This document shows positions 6,408-13,617 of a stretch of DNA of 17,215 bases, piece after piece (the stretch's first letter is position 1; each line of letters starts with the position of its first letter). The DNA is from an uncultured Muribaculum sp. Lineage in GTDB: Bacteria; Bacteroidota; Bacteroidia; Bacteroidales; Muribaculaceae. The stretch lies in NCBI RefSeq assembly GCF_910583865.1, contig NZ_CAJTYX010000050.1, positions 1 to 17,215 of the forward strand. The letters are read 5' to 3'. Both the position numbers and the translations under genes were made by a program. A model generated the notes under the pieces. That model saw only the letters and a program-made list of their open reading frames with translations, was not told the origin of the DNA and ran no database searches.

Positions 6408-8012
6408 ATGCTTGTCAAGACCTATGGGGCGGCGGTGCAGGGCATCGACGCGATTGTCGTCACAATCGAGGTGTCGGTCCACCAGGGGGTCGGATTCAGC
6501 CTCGTCGGACTGCCTGATACAGCCGTGAAGGAGAGTTTCCAACGCGTGCAGACCGCGTTGGCCCAATGCGGCATGAAGTGGCCTCACAGGGCTGTGGTGG
6601 TCAACATGTCGCCTGCCGATGTCCGCAAGGAGGGTGCGGCCTATGACCTCCCCATCGCTTTGGGCATCCTCGCCGCCTCGGAGCAGATAAGCGGGGAAGA
6701 TATGGCGCGCTACATGATAATGGGCGAGATGTCGCTCGACGGTTCCGTACTACCCATCCGCGGCGCTCTCCCGATGGCCATAAAGGCGCGCGAGCTTGGG
6801 TTCAAGGGTCTGATATTGCCGAAAGCCAATGTGACGGAGGCTGCCGTTGTCAACAATCTGGAGGTGTACGGTGTGGAAAACCTGCGCGAGGTGACCGGCT
6901 TTTTCGACGGCTCATGCGTCCTGCATCCCACCGTTATCAACACCAGGGAGGAGTTTGGCCGCGCGCAGGCCGGTTTCGATTGCGATTTCTCCGATGTCAA
7001 GGGACAGGAGAATGTAAAGAGAGCATTTGAGGTTGCATGTGCCGGCGGCCACAATATCCTCCTCGTCGGGGCGCCCGGCGCCGGGAAGTCGATGATGGCC
7101 AAAAGGCTGCCATCCATCCTGCCGCCGCTTACCTTGCAGGAGGCGCTTGAGACTACCAAGATACATTCAGTGGCCGGAAAACTAAAGCGCGGCTCGATGC
7201 TCATGACAACCCGGCCGTTCCGTGCGCCGCATCACACCATATCGCCGGTGGCTCTTGTGGGCGGAGGTGCCAACCCGATGCCCGGTGAGATTTCTTTGGC
7301 TCATAACGGTGTGCTTTTCCTCGACGAGTTCCCGGAGTTTTCGCGGCAGGTGCTTGAAGTCATGCGCCAGCCGCTTGAGGATGGCCACATAACGATAGCG
7401 CGTGCGCGTTATTCGATCGACTACCCTGCGGGGTTCATGCTTGTTGCCTCGATGAATCCATGTCCCTGCGGCTACTACAACCATCCTACCAAGGCTTGCA
7501 CATGCGCTCCCGGTGCTGTCGCAAAGTATCTAGGTCGGATTTCCGGCCCTTTGATGGATCGCATAGATCTACAGGTCGAAATCATGCCCGTGCCTTTCGA
7601 GGAACTTGCCGACAGCGCTCCGGGCGAGCCGAGCGCAGCCATAAGGGAGCGTGTGGTCAAGGCGCGCGCCATCCAGACGCGCCGCTACAGGAACGTCGCC
7701 GGCGTGCATTGCAACGCTCAGATGACCTCGCGGCTCATGGAAAGATACTGCACGCTCGACGATGAGTGCATGCGCGTGCTCGAAGCGGCCATGAAGCGCT
7801 TCGACATGTCGGCACGCGCCTATGACCGCATCCGCAAGGTGGCGCGCACCATCGCCGACCTCGACTATGCCGGCTCCGAGCCTCCCATGCCGTCGGATGA
7901 TGCCGTCAACGCCCCCATCCTTGTCCGCCACATGGCCGAGGCCATCTCCTACCGCAACCTCGACCGCTCCACCTGGGGTTCCGCCATCGACCGCCCGCTG
8001 CCCCTTCATTGA
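6408..8012 (+). CDS. comM: ComM/YifB-family Mg-chelatase-like AAA+ ATPase
   Basis: This 534-residue protein matches the full length of the family. It begins with the Lon-protease-like N-terminal domain (about 1-170, including VGLPDTAVKES). The AAA+ module follows, with Walker A GAPGAGKS (221-228), the FRAPHHT motif (271-277) and Walker B VLFLDEF (302-308). A Cys-rich segment typical of the family comes next (C352PCG with C364 and C366), then the C-terminal Mg-chelatase domain. In Vibrio and Haemophilus, ComM is a hexameric helicase that promotes branch migration when incoming single-stranded DNA recombines during natural transformation. The role in non-competent Bacteroidales is less certain. 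The start is ATG at 6408, 2 bases after the lipoprotein stop, so it probably depends on that promoter. All key ATPase residues are intact. Confidence 0.96.
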   Translation: MLVKTYGAAVQGIDAIVVTIEVSVHQGVGFSLVGLPDTAVKESFQRVQTALAQCGMKWPHRAVVVNMSPADVRKEGAAYDLPIALGILAASEQISGEDMARYMIMGEMSLDGSVLPIRGALPMAIKARELGFKGLILPKANVTEAAVVNNLEVYGVENLREVTGFFDGSCVLHPTVINTREEFGRAQAGFDCDFSDVKGQENVKRAFEVACAGGHNILLVGAPGAGKSMMAKRLPSILPPLTLQEALETTKIHSVAGKLKRGSMLMTTRPFRAPHHTISPVALVGGGANPMPGEISLAHNGVLFLDEFPEFSRQVLEVMRQPLEDGHITIARARYSIDYPAGFMLVASMNPCPCGYYNHPTKACTCAPGAVAKYLGRISGPLMDRIDLQVEIMPVPFEELADSAPGEPSAAIRERVVKARAIQTRRYRNVAGVHCNAQMTSRLMERYCTLDDECMRVLEAAMKRFDMSARAYDRIRKVARTIADLDYAGSEPPMPSDDAVNAPILVRHMAEAISYRNLDRSTWGSAIDRPLPLH

Positions 8013-8026
8013 TGAACTGGTCTCTG

Positions 8027-8046
8027 CTCAAAACTCCCGTTTTGAG
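8027..8046 (+). terminator. Hairpin after comM, overlapping the next promoter
   Basis: CTCAAAAC (8027-8034) and GTTTTGAG (8039-8046) form an 8-bp perfect stem with loop TCCC, 15 bases past the comM stop. No T run follows, so it is a weak terminator. It could instead be a RAYT-associated palindrome, since the right arm supplies the -33 TTTG of the RAYT promoter. Confidence 0.4.
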
Positions 8047-8072
8047 AACTGCTGTTTAAAAACTTAATTTTG
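8041..8072 (+). promoter_or_regulatory. Promoter of the RAYT-like gene
   Basis: A -33 TTTG (8041-8044) and a -7 TAATTTTG (8065-8072) are separated by 20 bases, an excellent Bacteroides-type promoter. Transcription would begin near 8076-8080, giving a leader of about 80-90 bases to the ATG at 8162. Confidence 0.6.
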
Positions 8073-8100
8073 GGATCTGTCAATCGATTAGGCTCTATAT

Positions 8101-8138
8101 AAGCTTTTAACTGTAGTTTTAAAAGCGGAAGCTTTTAA
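8101..8138 (+). repeat. Direct/inverted triple repeat in the RAYT leader (alternative hairpins)
   Basis: AAGCTTTTAA occurs twice in direct orientation (8101-8110 and 8129-8138). Between them lies the inverted core TTAAAAGC (8119-8126). The middle copy can pair with either GCTTTTAA, forming an 8-bp stem with an 8-base loop (8103-8126) or with a 4-base GGAA loop (8119-8138). The two hairpins exclude each other. The element lies in the predicted leader, 24 bases before the ATG. It may be a leader switch or a recognition element for the transposase-like protein. Confidence 0.55.
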
Positions 8139-8161
8139 TAATCTTATTCAATTATTATCTC

Positions 8162-9127
8162 ATGCAAAATATCTCTCCTTTCTTCAAGCCATTGAAACAC
8201 CGGACGAACCGGCGTGCGCAATGGCATGATTACCGCAGTCGTTCCCTTTATATGCTTACTTTTACATGTGAGAAGTATAGACCGGCGCTGAGTGTCATAT
8301 CACATGAATCGGGCAAGACGTTGGCAATACCAACGGAGCTAGGGCGTGCTATAGAAGATGAGATAAGAAGCATCCCTTTGTTTCACCCGGAGATAAGGCT
8401 TTACGATTTCGTGATTATGCCGGATCATGTGCATATCATATTATTTGTTGAGCGACAGCTTGAAAGACCTCTTGGAATGACATTAAGCGGTTTTGTAGGA
8501 GCCTGCAATAGCTGTTATTCTGAAGATACACTTGAGAAATTGTTTACGCATGGTTTTCATGACCGTATAATCAATCGACCGGGGCAATTGGATATGTGTC
8601 GTAAGTATGTCATGGATAATCCGCGTCGTCTAGCCATGAAGCGAGCAAATCCTGATCTTTTCCGTCGTTATAACCATCTGGTAATTGAGGGTCGTGAATT
8701 TGCGGCCTATGGCAATATATTTTTGCTTAGGGATTTTGACAGGCAACAGGTTGTTGTCCATCGTTCCGACACTGTTGAGATTCGCCGGAGCAACGAACAC
8801 CGATGGATGGCGTCTGCGGCAAATGGAGGCGTTCTTGTCTCACCCTTCATAAGTCCTGCCGAAAAAATGATACGTGACCGTGCACTGGACTTCGGTTGTC
8901 GTCTCATCATACTTCGGAACGAAGGATTTGAAGAGCGATTCAAGCCACAAGGGAGAGAATTTGATTTGTGCGCTGATGGGCGGCTTCTTCTGCTTGCACC
9001 TTGGCCCGACAGACTGCGTAGGTCGGCTCTGTCAAGAGCTGAAGCGCTCGAGTTGAATGAGCTTGCCGCAAAAATTGCTACATTCAACGGTGAGATGAAG
9101 ATTCTTTCATTAACTTTGCGGGTATGA
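8162..9127 (+). CDS. RAYT-like (IS200/Y1-type) transposase-related protein with extra C-terminal domain
   Basis: This 321-residue protein has an N-terminal half (about 20-165) that fits the REP-associated tyrosine transposase / IS200-like Y1 family. It shows YDFVIMPDHVHIILF with the metal-binding His89-x-His91. It also has FHDRIINRPGQLDMCRKYVMDNPRR, split across 132-156, in which Tyr149 before DNP corresponds to the catalytic tyrosine. The family nicks single-stranded DNA at palindromes and is usually about 150-200 residues long. Here a further 150 residues follow, including GGVLVSPFISPAEKMI (222-237), LIILRNEGF (248-256), KPQGREFDLC (261-270) and GRLLLLAPW (273-281). The alternation of hydrophobic strands with helices suggests a Rossmann-like fold, perhaps of the DprA/SLOG kind; this is inference. 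There is no transposon end or second gene, so it is likely a domesticated single-copy protein. The gene looks more AT-rich than its neighbours. It overlaps the next start by 4 bases. Confidence 0.75.
   Translation: MQNISPFFKPLKHRTNRRAQWHDYRSRSLYMLTFTCEKYRPALSVISHESGKTLAIPTELGRAIEDEIRSIPLFHPEIRLYDFVIMPDHVHIILFVERQLERPLGMTLSGFVGACNSCYSEDTLEKLFTHGFHDRIINRPGQLDMCRKYVMDNPRRLAMKRANPDLFRRYNHLVIEGREFAAYGNIFLLRDFDRQQVVVHRSDTVEIRRSNEHRWMASAANGGVLVSPFISPAEKMIRDRALDFGCRLIILRNEGFEERFKPQGREFDLCADGRLLLLAPWPDRLRRSALSRAEALELNELAAKIATFNGEMKILSLTLRV
9111..9118 (+). promoter_or_regulatory. -7 box inside the RAYT 3' end, for the RNA methyltransferase
   Basis: TAACTTTG (TAnnTTTG) lies within the last codons of the RAYT-like gene and ends 5 bases before the methyltransferase ATG at 9124. 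That would make a leaderless transcript. No -33 TTTG is seen at 19-21 bases, so the promoter is less certain than the one at 8041-8072. Confidence 0.45.
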
Positions 9128-9660
9128 AGAAGAAGAGCATATGGGAGTTGCACAGGATGAGTGTGGAGGAGTGTCTGGCGGCAGAGAAGCTGCCGCTTGT
9201 GATGGTGCTCGACAATGTGCGGAGTCTCAGCAATATAGGGGCGATATTCCGCACGTGCGACGCGTTTCGCGTGGCTTCGCTGGCGCTTTGCGGGATGTCG
9301 GGCACTCCCCCTTCGGTAGAGATCCACAAGACGGCTCTGGGCGCGGAGGATTCGGTGGCATGGAAGCATTTCGACGACACACTCGACGCCGTAGCTACGC
9401 TTCGCAGCCTCGGCTATCGGATATGCGTGCTTGAGCAGGTGGAGGGGAGCATACCCCTTCAGGAATTTACTGTGGAGCAGGACCAACCATATGCCATAAT
9501 CGCCGGACATGAGGTGAAAGGTGTAGATCAGGCAGTGGTCGATGCCGCTGACTGCTGCATCGAGATACCGCAGTTCGGCTCCAAGCATTCTCTCAACGTG
9601 TCGGTGAGCGCCGGCATAGCTCTATGGCACTTCTTCAGCCGGATGCAGTTCTCTGTGTAA
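9124..9660 (+). CDS. SpoU/TrmH-family RNA 2'-O-ribose methyltransferase
   Basis: This 178-residue protein carries the SPOUT knotted methyltransferase domain over almost its entire length. Motif 1 is NVRSLSNIGAIFRTCDAF (31-48), with the conserved Asn and Arg. Motif 2 is AIIAGHEVKGVDQ (124-136). Motif 3 is IEIPQFG (146-152) followed by SLNVSVSAGIALW (156-168). Family members use S-adenosylmethionine to methylate ribose 2'-OH groups of tRNA or rRNA. The absence of the N-terminal RNA-binding extension found in RlmB leaves the substrate undecided. The motif-2 GHEVKG replaces the more usual GNE-G. The ATG at 9124 overlaps the RAYT stop (ATGA). The gene may be read from the RAYT promoter or from its own -7 box at 9111. 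A GT4 gene follows after 36 bases. Confidence 0.92.
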   Translation: MKKKSIWELHRMSVEECLAAEKLPLVMVLDNVRSLSNIGAIFRTCDAFRVASLALCGMSGTPPSVEIHKTALGAEDSVAWKHFDDTLDAVATLRSLGYRICVLEQVEGSIPLQEFTVEQDQPYAIIAGHEVKGVDQAVVDAADCCIEIPQFGSKHSLNVSVSAGIALWHFFSRMQFSV

Positions 9661-9696
9661 CACGCAGCAAGTACCAATCATTAAAAGGTTAAAGCT

Positions 9697-10833
9697 ATGA
9701 AAATCGGATATGACGGCAAACGTGCCGTGCAGAACAACACCGGACTTGGCAACTATTCGCGTCTCGTGGTCGATTCGCTGGCTAACTACTACCCGATGAA
9801 CGACTACAGGCTCTATGCGCCGGTATGCCGTAATAACCCGCGTCTCACTCCGGTACTTGCACACGATAATGTCGAACTTGTGACGCCTTCGACGGCTTTC
9901 GGGCGCATGGCGCGCCACTTGTGGCGCAGTTTCGGCGTGACTTCGCAGGCGAAGGCTGACGGCTGCGCTCTGTTCCACGGCCTTTCGGGCGAGCTGCCGT
10001 TCAACATAAAGAAGAGCGGCATCGCCTCGGTGGTGACCATCCACGACCTGATATTCCGCCGATATCCCGAATATTACGCGGCGATCGACTGTAAAATCTA
10101 CGACTATAAGTTCCGCCGGGCATGTGCCGATGCCACGCGAGTGATAGCCATAAGCGAATGCACCAAGCGCGACATCATGGACTTCTACGGCACTCCCGCA
10201 GAGAAAATCGATGTCATCTACCAGGGATGCCACGAGCAGTTCGGCGCACCTATCCCGCCGGAGAGGTTGGAACACGTGCGCCGGCAATACCGGCTGCCCG
10301 AGCGATATATAGTGACTGTCGGTACGGTCGAGTCGCGCAAGAACCAGCTCCTTGCCGTAAAGGCCCTCCGGCAGCTGCCGCGTGATGTGGAGTTGTATAT
10401 TGTCGGCGGTTCAACCCCATATGCCGACGAGATCGCCGTCTATACCGAGAAACATGGTCTGTCGGAGCGTGTCCACCGTCTGGCCGGGATTCCGTTTGAG
10501 CACATTCCGGCATTGTATGCGATGGCCGCAGTATCGAGCTATACATCGCGGTTTGAAGGTTTCGGCCTCCCTGTGATAGAGTCGATAAATTCAGGCACGC
10601 CCGTCATCGCCTGCACCGGGTCGGTCCTTGAAGAGGCGGGAGGACCGGGAGCGTTTTATATCGACCCCGACGACGTTGATGCTTTTGCGCAGGCGGCGAT
10701 GAGCATCATGGACGACCCGTCGCTGCGCGCCGAGATGGTGCGGCAGGGTCGCGGGTACACCGCGCGTTTCAACCACCGTGCCATGGCCGATGCCATTATG
10801 GCTACATATGGCAAAGCGCTTGAAGAAAAGTAG
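9697..10833 (+). CDS. GT4-family glycosyltransferase
   Basis: This 378-residue cytoplasmic enzyme has a two-domain GT-B fold. The N-terminal domain opens with MKIGYDGKRA and a glycine-rich NNTGLGNYSR loop (13-22). VTIHDL (113-118) follows, then a linker ending at VIYQGC (173-178). The C-terminal domain has VGTVESRKN (208-216) with the donor-binding Arg-Lys. It ends with the E-x7-E motif in RFEGFGLPVIESINSGTPVI (Glu287 and Glu295). The domain order fits retaining GT4 transferases acting on NDP-sugars, typically in LPS, capsule or other surface glycans. The acceptor cannot be deduced. An AAAAGG (9683-9688) 8 bases before the ATG is a plausible ribosome site. The stop codon TAG lies inside the arm of a terminator hairpin (10830-10846). 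The gene is probably co-transcribed with the methyltransferase gene 36 bases upstream. Confidence 0.92.
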   Translation: MKIGYDGKRAVQNNTGLGNYSRLVVDSLANYYPMNDYRLYAPVCRNNPRLTPVLAHDNVELVTPSTAFGRMARHLWRSFGVTSQAKADGCALFHGLSGELPFNIKKSGIASVVTIHDLIFRRYPEYYAAIDCKIYDYKFRRACADATRVIAISECTKRDIMDFYGTPAEKIDVIYQGCHEQFGAPIPPERLEHVRRQYRLPERYIVTVGTVESRKNQLLAVKALRQLPRDVELYIVGGSTPYADEIAVYTEKHGLSERVHRLAGIPFEHIPALYAMAAVSSYTSRFEGFGLPVIESINSGTPVIACTGSVLEEAGGPGAFYIDPDDVDAFAQAAMSIMDDPSLRAEMVRQGRGYTARFNHRAMADAIMATYGKALEEK

Positions 10834-10846
10834 GCGTCGCGCCTAC
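10822..10846 (-). terminator. Intrinsic terminator of the epimerase-deoC-DUF2752 operon
   Basis: GTAGGCG (10830-10836) and CGCCTAC (10840-10846) form a 7-bp GC-rich stem with loop TCG. On the minus strand it is followed directly by TTTTCTTC (10829-10822), a classic intrinsic terminator. Both convergent genes end inside the stem: TAG at 10831-10833 on the plus strand and TAG at 10845-10843 on the minus strand. No T run follows on the plus strand. Confidence 0.75.
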
Positions 10847-11247
10847 CATCCCCACACGTTGCGTCCGATCCACCATGCCATTACCGCCACAAACGTGCCC
10901 CATATTGTGGCCGAGCAGAACACCTTCATGTAAAGTTGCGGACGCTTCCGCCGCATGCATTGCACGGGTATCATTACCGCGAGCACAGGGAGCGACACGA
11001 CCATGAGCGCGTTGAAGCGCCATGCCGCGGCCACGTCGCCATGTAGCAGCGCATGGATGGCGCGCTGCGATCCGCATCCCGGGCATTTCAGTCCGGTGAG
11101 CACCTTGAACGGGCATTTGGGGAAGATGGGCGACGTGGATGGATCGAGCATAAAATATGCACCGACAGCAACCGCCAGAATTATGGCGGCCGCTATCGGC
11201 AATACGTAGGCTTTCAGTCGTGGATTTTTACGGAAACCGTTTTCCAA
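10843..11247 (-). CDS. DUF2752 membrane protein, TTG start
   Basis: This 134-residue protein contains the DUF2752 signature CPFKVLTGLKCPGCGSQRAI (44-63) followed by HALLHGDVAAAWRFNAL. Three membrane spans are apparent (near 14-33, 78-96 and 113-129). The Cys-rich motif lies between the first two. The function of the family is not established. In several bacteria it sits in small membrane operons. The only reasonable start is TTG at 11247: the frame is open upstream into deoC but has no ATG there, and the next internal Met lies beyond the first span. The gene begins 16 bases after the deoC stop and is the last of a four-gene operon. Its stop codon lies in the terminator stem. Confidence 0.85.
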   Translation of the reverse strand: MENGFRKNPRLKAYVLPIAAAIILAVAVGAYFMLDPSTSPIFPKCPFKVLTGLKCPGCGSQRAIHALLHGDVAAAWRFNALMVVSLPVLAVMIPVQCMRRKRPQLYMKVFCSATIWGTFVAVMAWWIGRNVWGW

Positions 11248-11263
11248 CGCGCGAGACTTGCAA

Positions 11264-12148
11264 TCAGAAATGTTTTGTCTCTTCCCCGAGCAGCGCGCTC
11301 AGCAGATTGTTGGCCAGGCGGCTCGCGCCGATGCGGAATGTGGTGTTGTTCATCCACTCCTCGCCGAGCACTTCCTTTACCACCGTGTAATATTTCACGG
11401 CATCTTCTGTGGTGGCCACGCCTCCGGCGGCCTTGAATCCTATCTGTGTGCCGGTCTTGTCGTAGTACTCCTTGATGCACTGAGCCATCACGTATGCTGC
11501 TTCGAGCGATGCACCGGGATATGCCTTTCCGGTAGAGGTCTTTATGAAGTCGGCACCGGAGTAGATTGACAGTATCGAGGCGTTGCGTATATGCTCGGCG
11601 GTCTTGAGCGCTCCGGTCTCGAGAATCACCTTTAGATGTGCTTCTCCGCATGCGGCCTTGATTTCGGCGATGTCGTCGCTGACTGCCTCCCAGTCGCCGT
11701 CGAGATAGTCGCCCACGGGAAACACCATGTCAATCTCGTCGGCCCCGGTAGATACGGCCATCGCGGTCTCGGCCACCTTTACCTCGGGGAACGACTGCCC
11801 GGAGGGGAACGCTCCCGACACACACGCCACACGCACGTCGCTCACGTCGAGCACTGTGCGCACAACCTGCGCGAAGTTGGGATATACACATATCGCGGCC
11901 ACATTAGGCAGGTCGGGATGTTTCTCGTCGAACGAGTTGACGCGCTCCACGAAGTCGCTCACGGATGCAGGCGAGTCGGTGGTGGCCAGAGTGGTGAGGT
12001 CGATGCAGTTGAGTATCGTGCGGTAAATCTCCGTATTGCAGTTTTCCTGATAATGCTCGTCAAGAATCTTTTTGACTGCGGCACTGACGGCAGCGTCATC
12101 GGTGGTCACTGTCGAAGCCTCCACGGGCTGGTGATATTTGTCGCTCAT
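11264..12148 (-). CDS. deoC: Deoxyribose-phosphate aldolase
   Basis: This 294-residue class I aldolase cleaves 2-deoxyribose 5-phosphate to glyceraldehyde 3-phosphate and acetaldehyde in deoxynucleoside breakdown in the cytoplasm. The catalytic residues are recognisable from the E. coli enzyme. The Schiff-base Lys is K203 in DFIKTSTGK. The second Lys is K239 in IGFKAAGG, and the proton-relay Asp is D140 in GADEIDMVFPVG. VSGAFPSGQS (110-119) is a further family element. The protein is longer than the roughly 220-260 residues of many DeoC forms because of an N-terminal extension (about 1-40). The start is ATG at 12148, 12 bases after the stop of the small membrane-protein gene. It does not sit in a classic deo operon: no phosphorylase or nucleoside kinase is adjacent. 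Confidence 0.96.
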   Translation of the reverse strand: MSDKYHQPVEASTVTTDDAAVSAAVKKILDEHYQENCNTEIYRTILNCIDLTTLATTDSPASVSDFVERVNSFDEKHPDLPNVAAICVYPNFAQVVRTVLDVSDVRVACVSGAFPSGQSFPEVKVAETAMAVSTGADEIDMVFPVGDYLDGDWEAVSDDIAEIKAACGEAHLKVILETGALKTAEHIRNASILSIYSGADFIKTSTGKAYPGASLEAAYVMAQCIKEYYDKTGTQIGFKAAGGVATTEDAVKYYTVVKEVLGEEWMNNTTFRIGASRLANNLLSALLGEETKHF

Positions 12149-12160
12149 ATATGTTTGAAT

Positions 12161-12451
12161 TTATGGTTGCGGATTATTGAATGTCAGAAACGCCACTGCC
12201 GCGTAGGCCAACAGCAGTACGCCCAGCAGCGTCCAGCTTATTTCGGGGCGTCGGGCATAGCTGCGGTAGGCGAGCCAGCCCGAAAGGAGCGCGTAGACCG
12301 GGAAGATGAGCACAAGGGCCGAACGCCCTTCGTCGCGGCTCATGCCGTCGAGCATTCCGGTGACTATCATGGGCCAGGACAGCAACGGGAGCATCATCAC
12401 CACAATGACGACGATGAACCATGCCGGCACGTTGTGGCGCTGGCTTGTCAT
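12161..12451 (-). CDS. Small three-span membrane protein of unknown function
   Basis: This 96-residue protein has three predicted membrane segments (about 9-31, 43-62 and 72-90) joined by short charged loops (GMSRDEGRS and RSYARRPE). I recognise no family signature. The gene is real on context: its ATG (12451-12449) overlaps the epimerase stop in an ATGA junction, which implies translational coupling, and deoC starts 12 bases after its stop. Its place between a sugar-nucleotide-type epimerase and deoC does not define a job. Confidence 0.7.
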   Translation of the reverse strand: MTSQRHNVPAWFIVVIVVMMLPLLSWPMIVTGMLDGMSRDEGRSALVLIFPVYALLSGWLAYRSYARRPEISWTLLGVLLLAYAAVAFLTFNNPQP

Positions 12452-13503
12452 CGTGCTCCCCCTTTCCCGGCCTTAGAGGCCTTCCTGGCGGCGCGTGTCT
12501 CCTCCATGTCGCGGCGGTATGCCTCGATTGTAAGTCGCATTCCTTCCTCCAAGGAGTGTGCGGCCACGAACCCGAAGTCGGCTTCTGCCTCCGACGGGTC
12601 AGCGTTCCAGTTTCGCTGCTTCATTATCTTGTATTTGTCTGTGTTGAGGGTTGACGGGCGCATTTTGAATACTCCGTACTTCTCGGCCACGACTGATGCT
12701 ATCTTGGCCATCCACAGAGGGAGCCTGACCGGTATCACCCATTTGCCTCCAAGCTCGCGGGCCACTATCTTGCGGAATTCCGACTGGGTGTAGGCCCTCG
12801 GTTCAGAGATGATGTACTTTTTCCCTGTCTTTCCATGTTCAAGGGCTTCGAATATGGCTGTGGCGAGGTCCTCTACGTAGATGAACGTGAGCAGCTGCTT
12901 GCGGAAGCCTACGCCGAAGTCCCAATGCCGGTCGATGCACTTAACCATCATCAGGTAGTCCTGCTCATGAGGCCCGTAGACACCCGTCGGACGGAATATT
13001 ATCCAATTAAGCCCCGGGGTGCTTTCCAGGGCAGTCTCGGCCTTTATCTTCGATGTGCCGTAGCGTGTGTCGGGGCATGGGATCATTCCGGCGCGGTACG
13101 GCTCGTAGGTACGTTCGTCACAAGGGCCGAGGGCGCTGAGGCTGCTCATGTAGAGGAAGCGCGCGGGCATCATGTCGGCAGAGCGCAGGGCATCGAGCGT
13201 ATTCTTAAGATATTGGTAGTTGATGCGGTTGAAGTCGGAGTAGACCATCACTTTCGTTGCCCCGAGGTTGTAGACTATCCAGTCCCACCGCTCTCCTTCG
13301 GGAAGCGCCTCGCGCAACTGCCGGGCCATGGCCGACGGGGTATCGTAGTCAAGCTCCACGAAGTGCAGCTTCGGGTCGGTGAGGAACCGGCGCGATGTAG
13401 AGGGGCGCACGCCACACCATGTGTCGTAGCCTCTTCGCAGGCTCTCCCGGGCTATGAATCCGCCTATGAAGCCACCTGCGCCTATGATAAGCACACGTTT
13501 CAT
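12448..13503 (-). CDS. NAD-dependent epimerase/dehydratase (extended SDR family)
   Basis: This 351-residue protein has an N-terminal Rossmann fold with the dinucleotide motif GAGGFIGG (8-15) right after the MKRVLII strand. The catalytic Ser lies in YMSSLSALG (118-126), and Tyr148 and Lys152 form the YxxxK motif in RYGTSKIKAE. RPTGVYGPHE (171-180) is the usual extended-SDR segment. Family members act on NDP-sugars or, in related subgroups, on dihydroflavonol-like or steroid substrates. The substrate cannot be assigned. The C-terminal 25 residues (EETRAARKASKAGKGGAR) are Lys/Arg/Ala-rich and look disordered. The start is ATG at 13503, with a -7 box at 13527-13534. It is the first gene of the operon with the small membrane protein, deoC and the DUF2752 gene. 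Confidence 0.92.
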   Translation of the reverse strand: MKRVLIIGAGGFIGGFIARESLRRGYDTWCGVRPSTSRRFLTDPKLHFVELDYDTPSAMARQLREALPEGERWDWIVYNLGATKVMVYSDFNRINYQYLKNTLDALRSADMMPARFLYMSSLSALGPCDERTYEPYRAGMIPCPDTRYGTSKIKAETALESTPGLNWIIFRPTGVYGPHEQDYLMMVKCIDRHWDFGVGFRKQLLTFIYVEDLATAIFEALEHGKTGKKYIISEPRAYTQSEFRKIVARELGGKWVIPVRLPLWMAKIASVVAEKYGVFKMRPSTLNTDKYKIMKQRNWNADPSEAEADFGFVAAHSLEEGMRLTIEAYRRDMEETRAARKASKAGKGGAR

Positions 13504-13526
13504 ACTGACGTTTGTCGTTGTTTTTT

Positions 13527-13534
13527 CAAAGGTA
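13527..13534 (-). promoter_or_regulatory. -7 box for the epimerase operon
   Basis: The minus strand reads TACCTTTG (TAnnTTTG), 24 bases upstream of the ATG at 13503, which predicts a short leader. No clear -33 TTTG lies at the expected distance. Confidence 0.55.
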
Positions 13535-13617
13535 TAACAAAAAAACGAGACATCGGTCTTTGCCGGGGTTAAAATGGCTTTCTTTGGTCTCTTGCGGGCG
13601 TCATGGAGTACCCTGGA

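Noticed and set aside
11636..12793. Plus-strand 385-residue frame across deoC, the small membrane gene and the epimerase
   Set aside because: It is antisense to three well-supported genes; it is open because of GC-rich codon bias.
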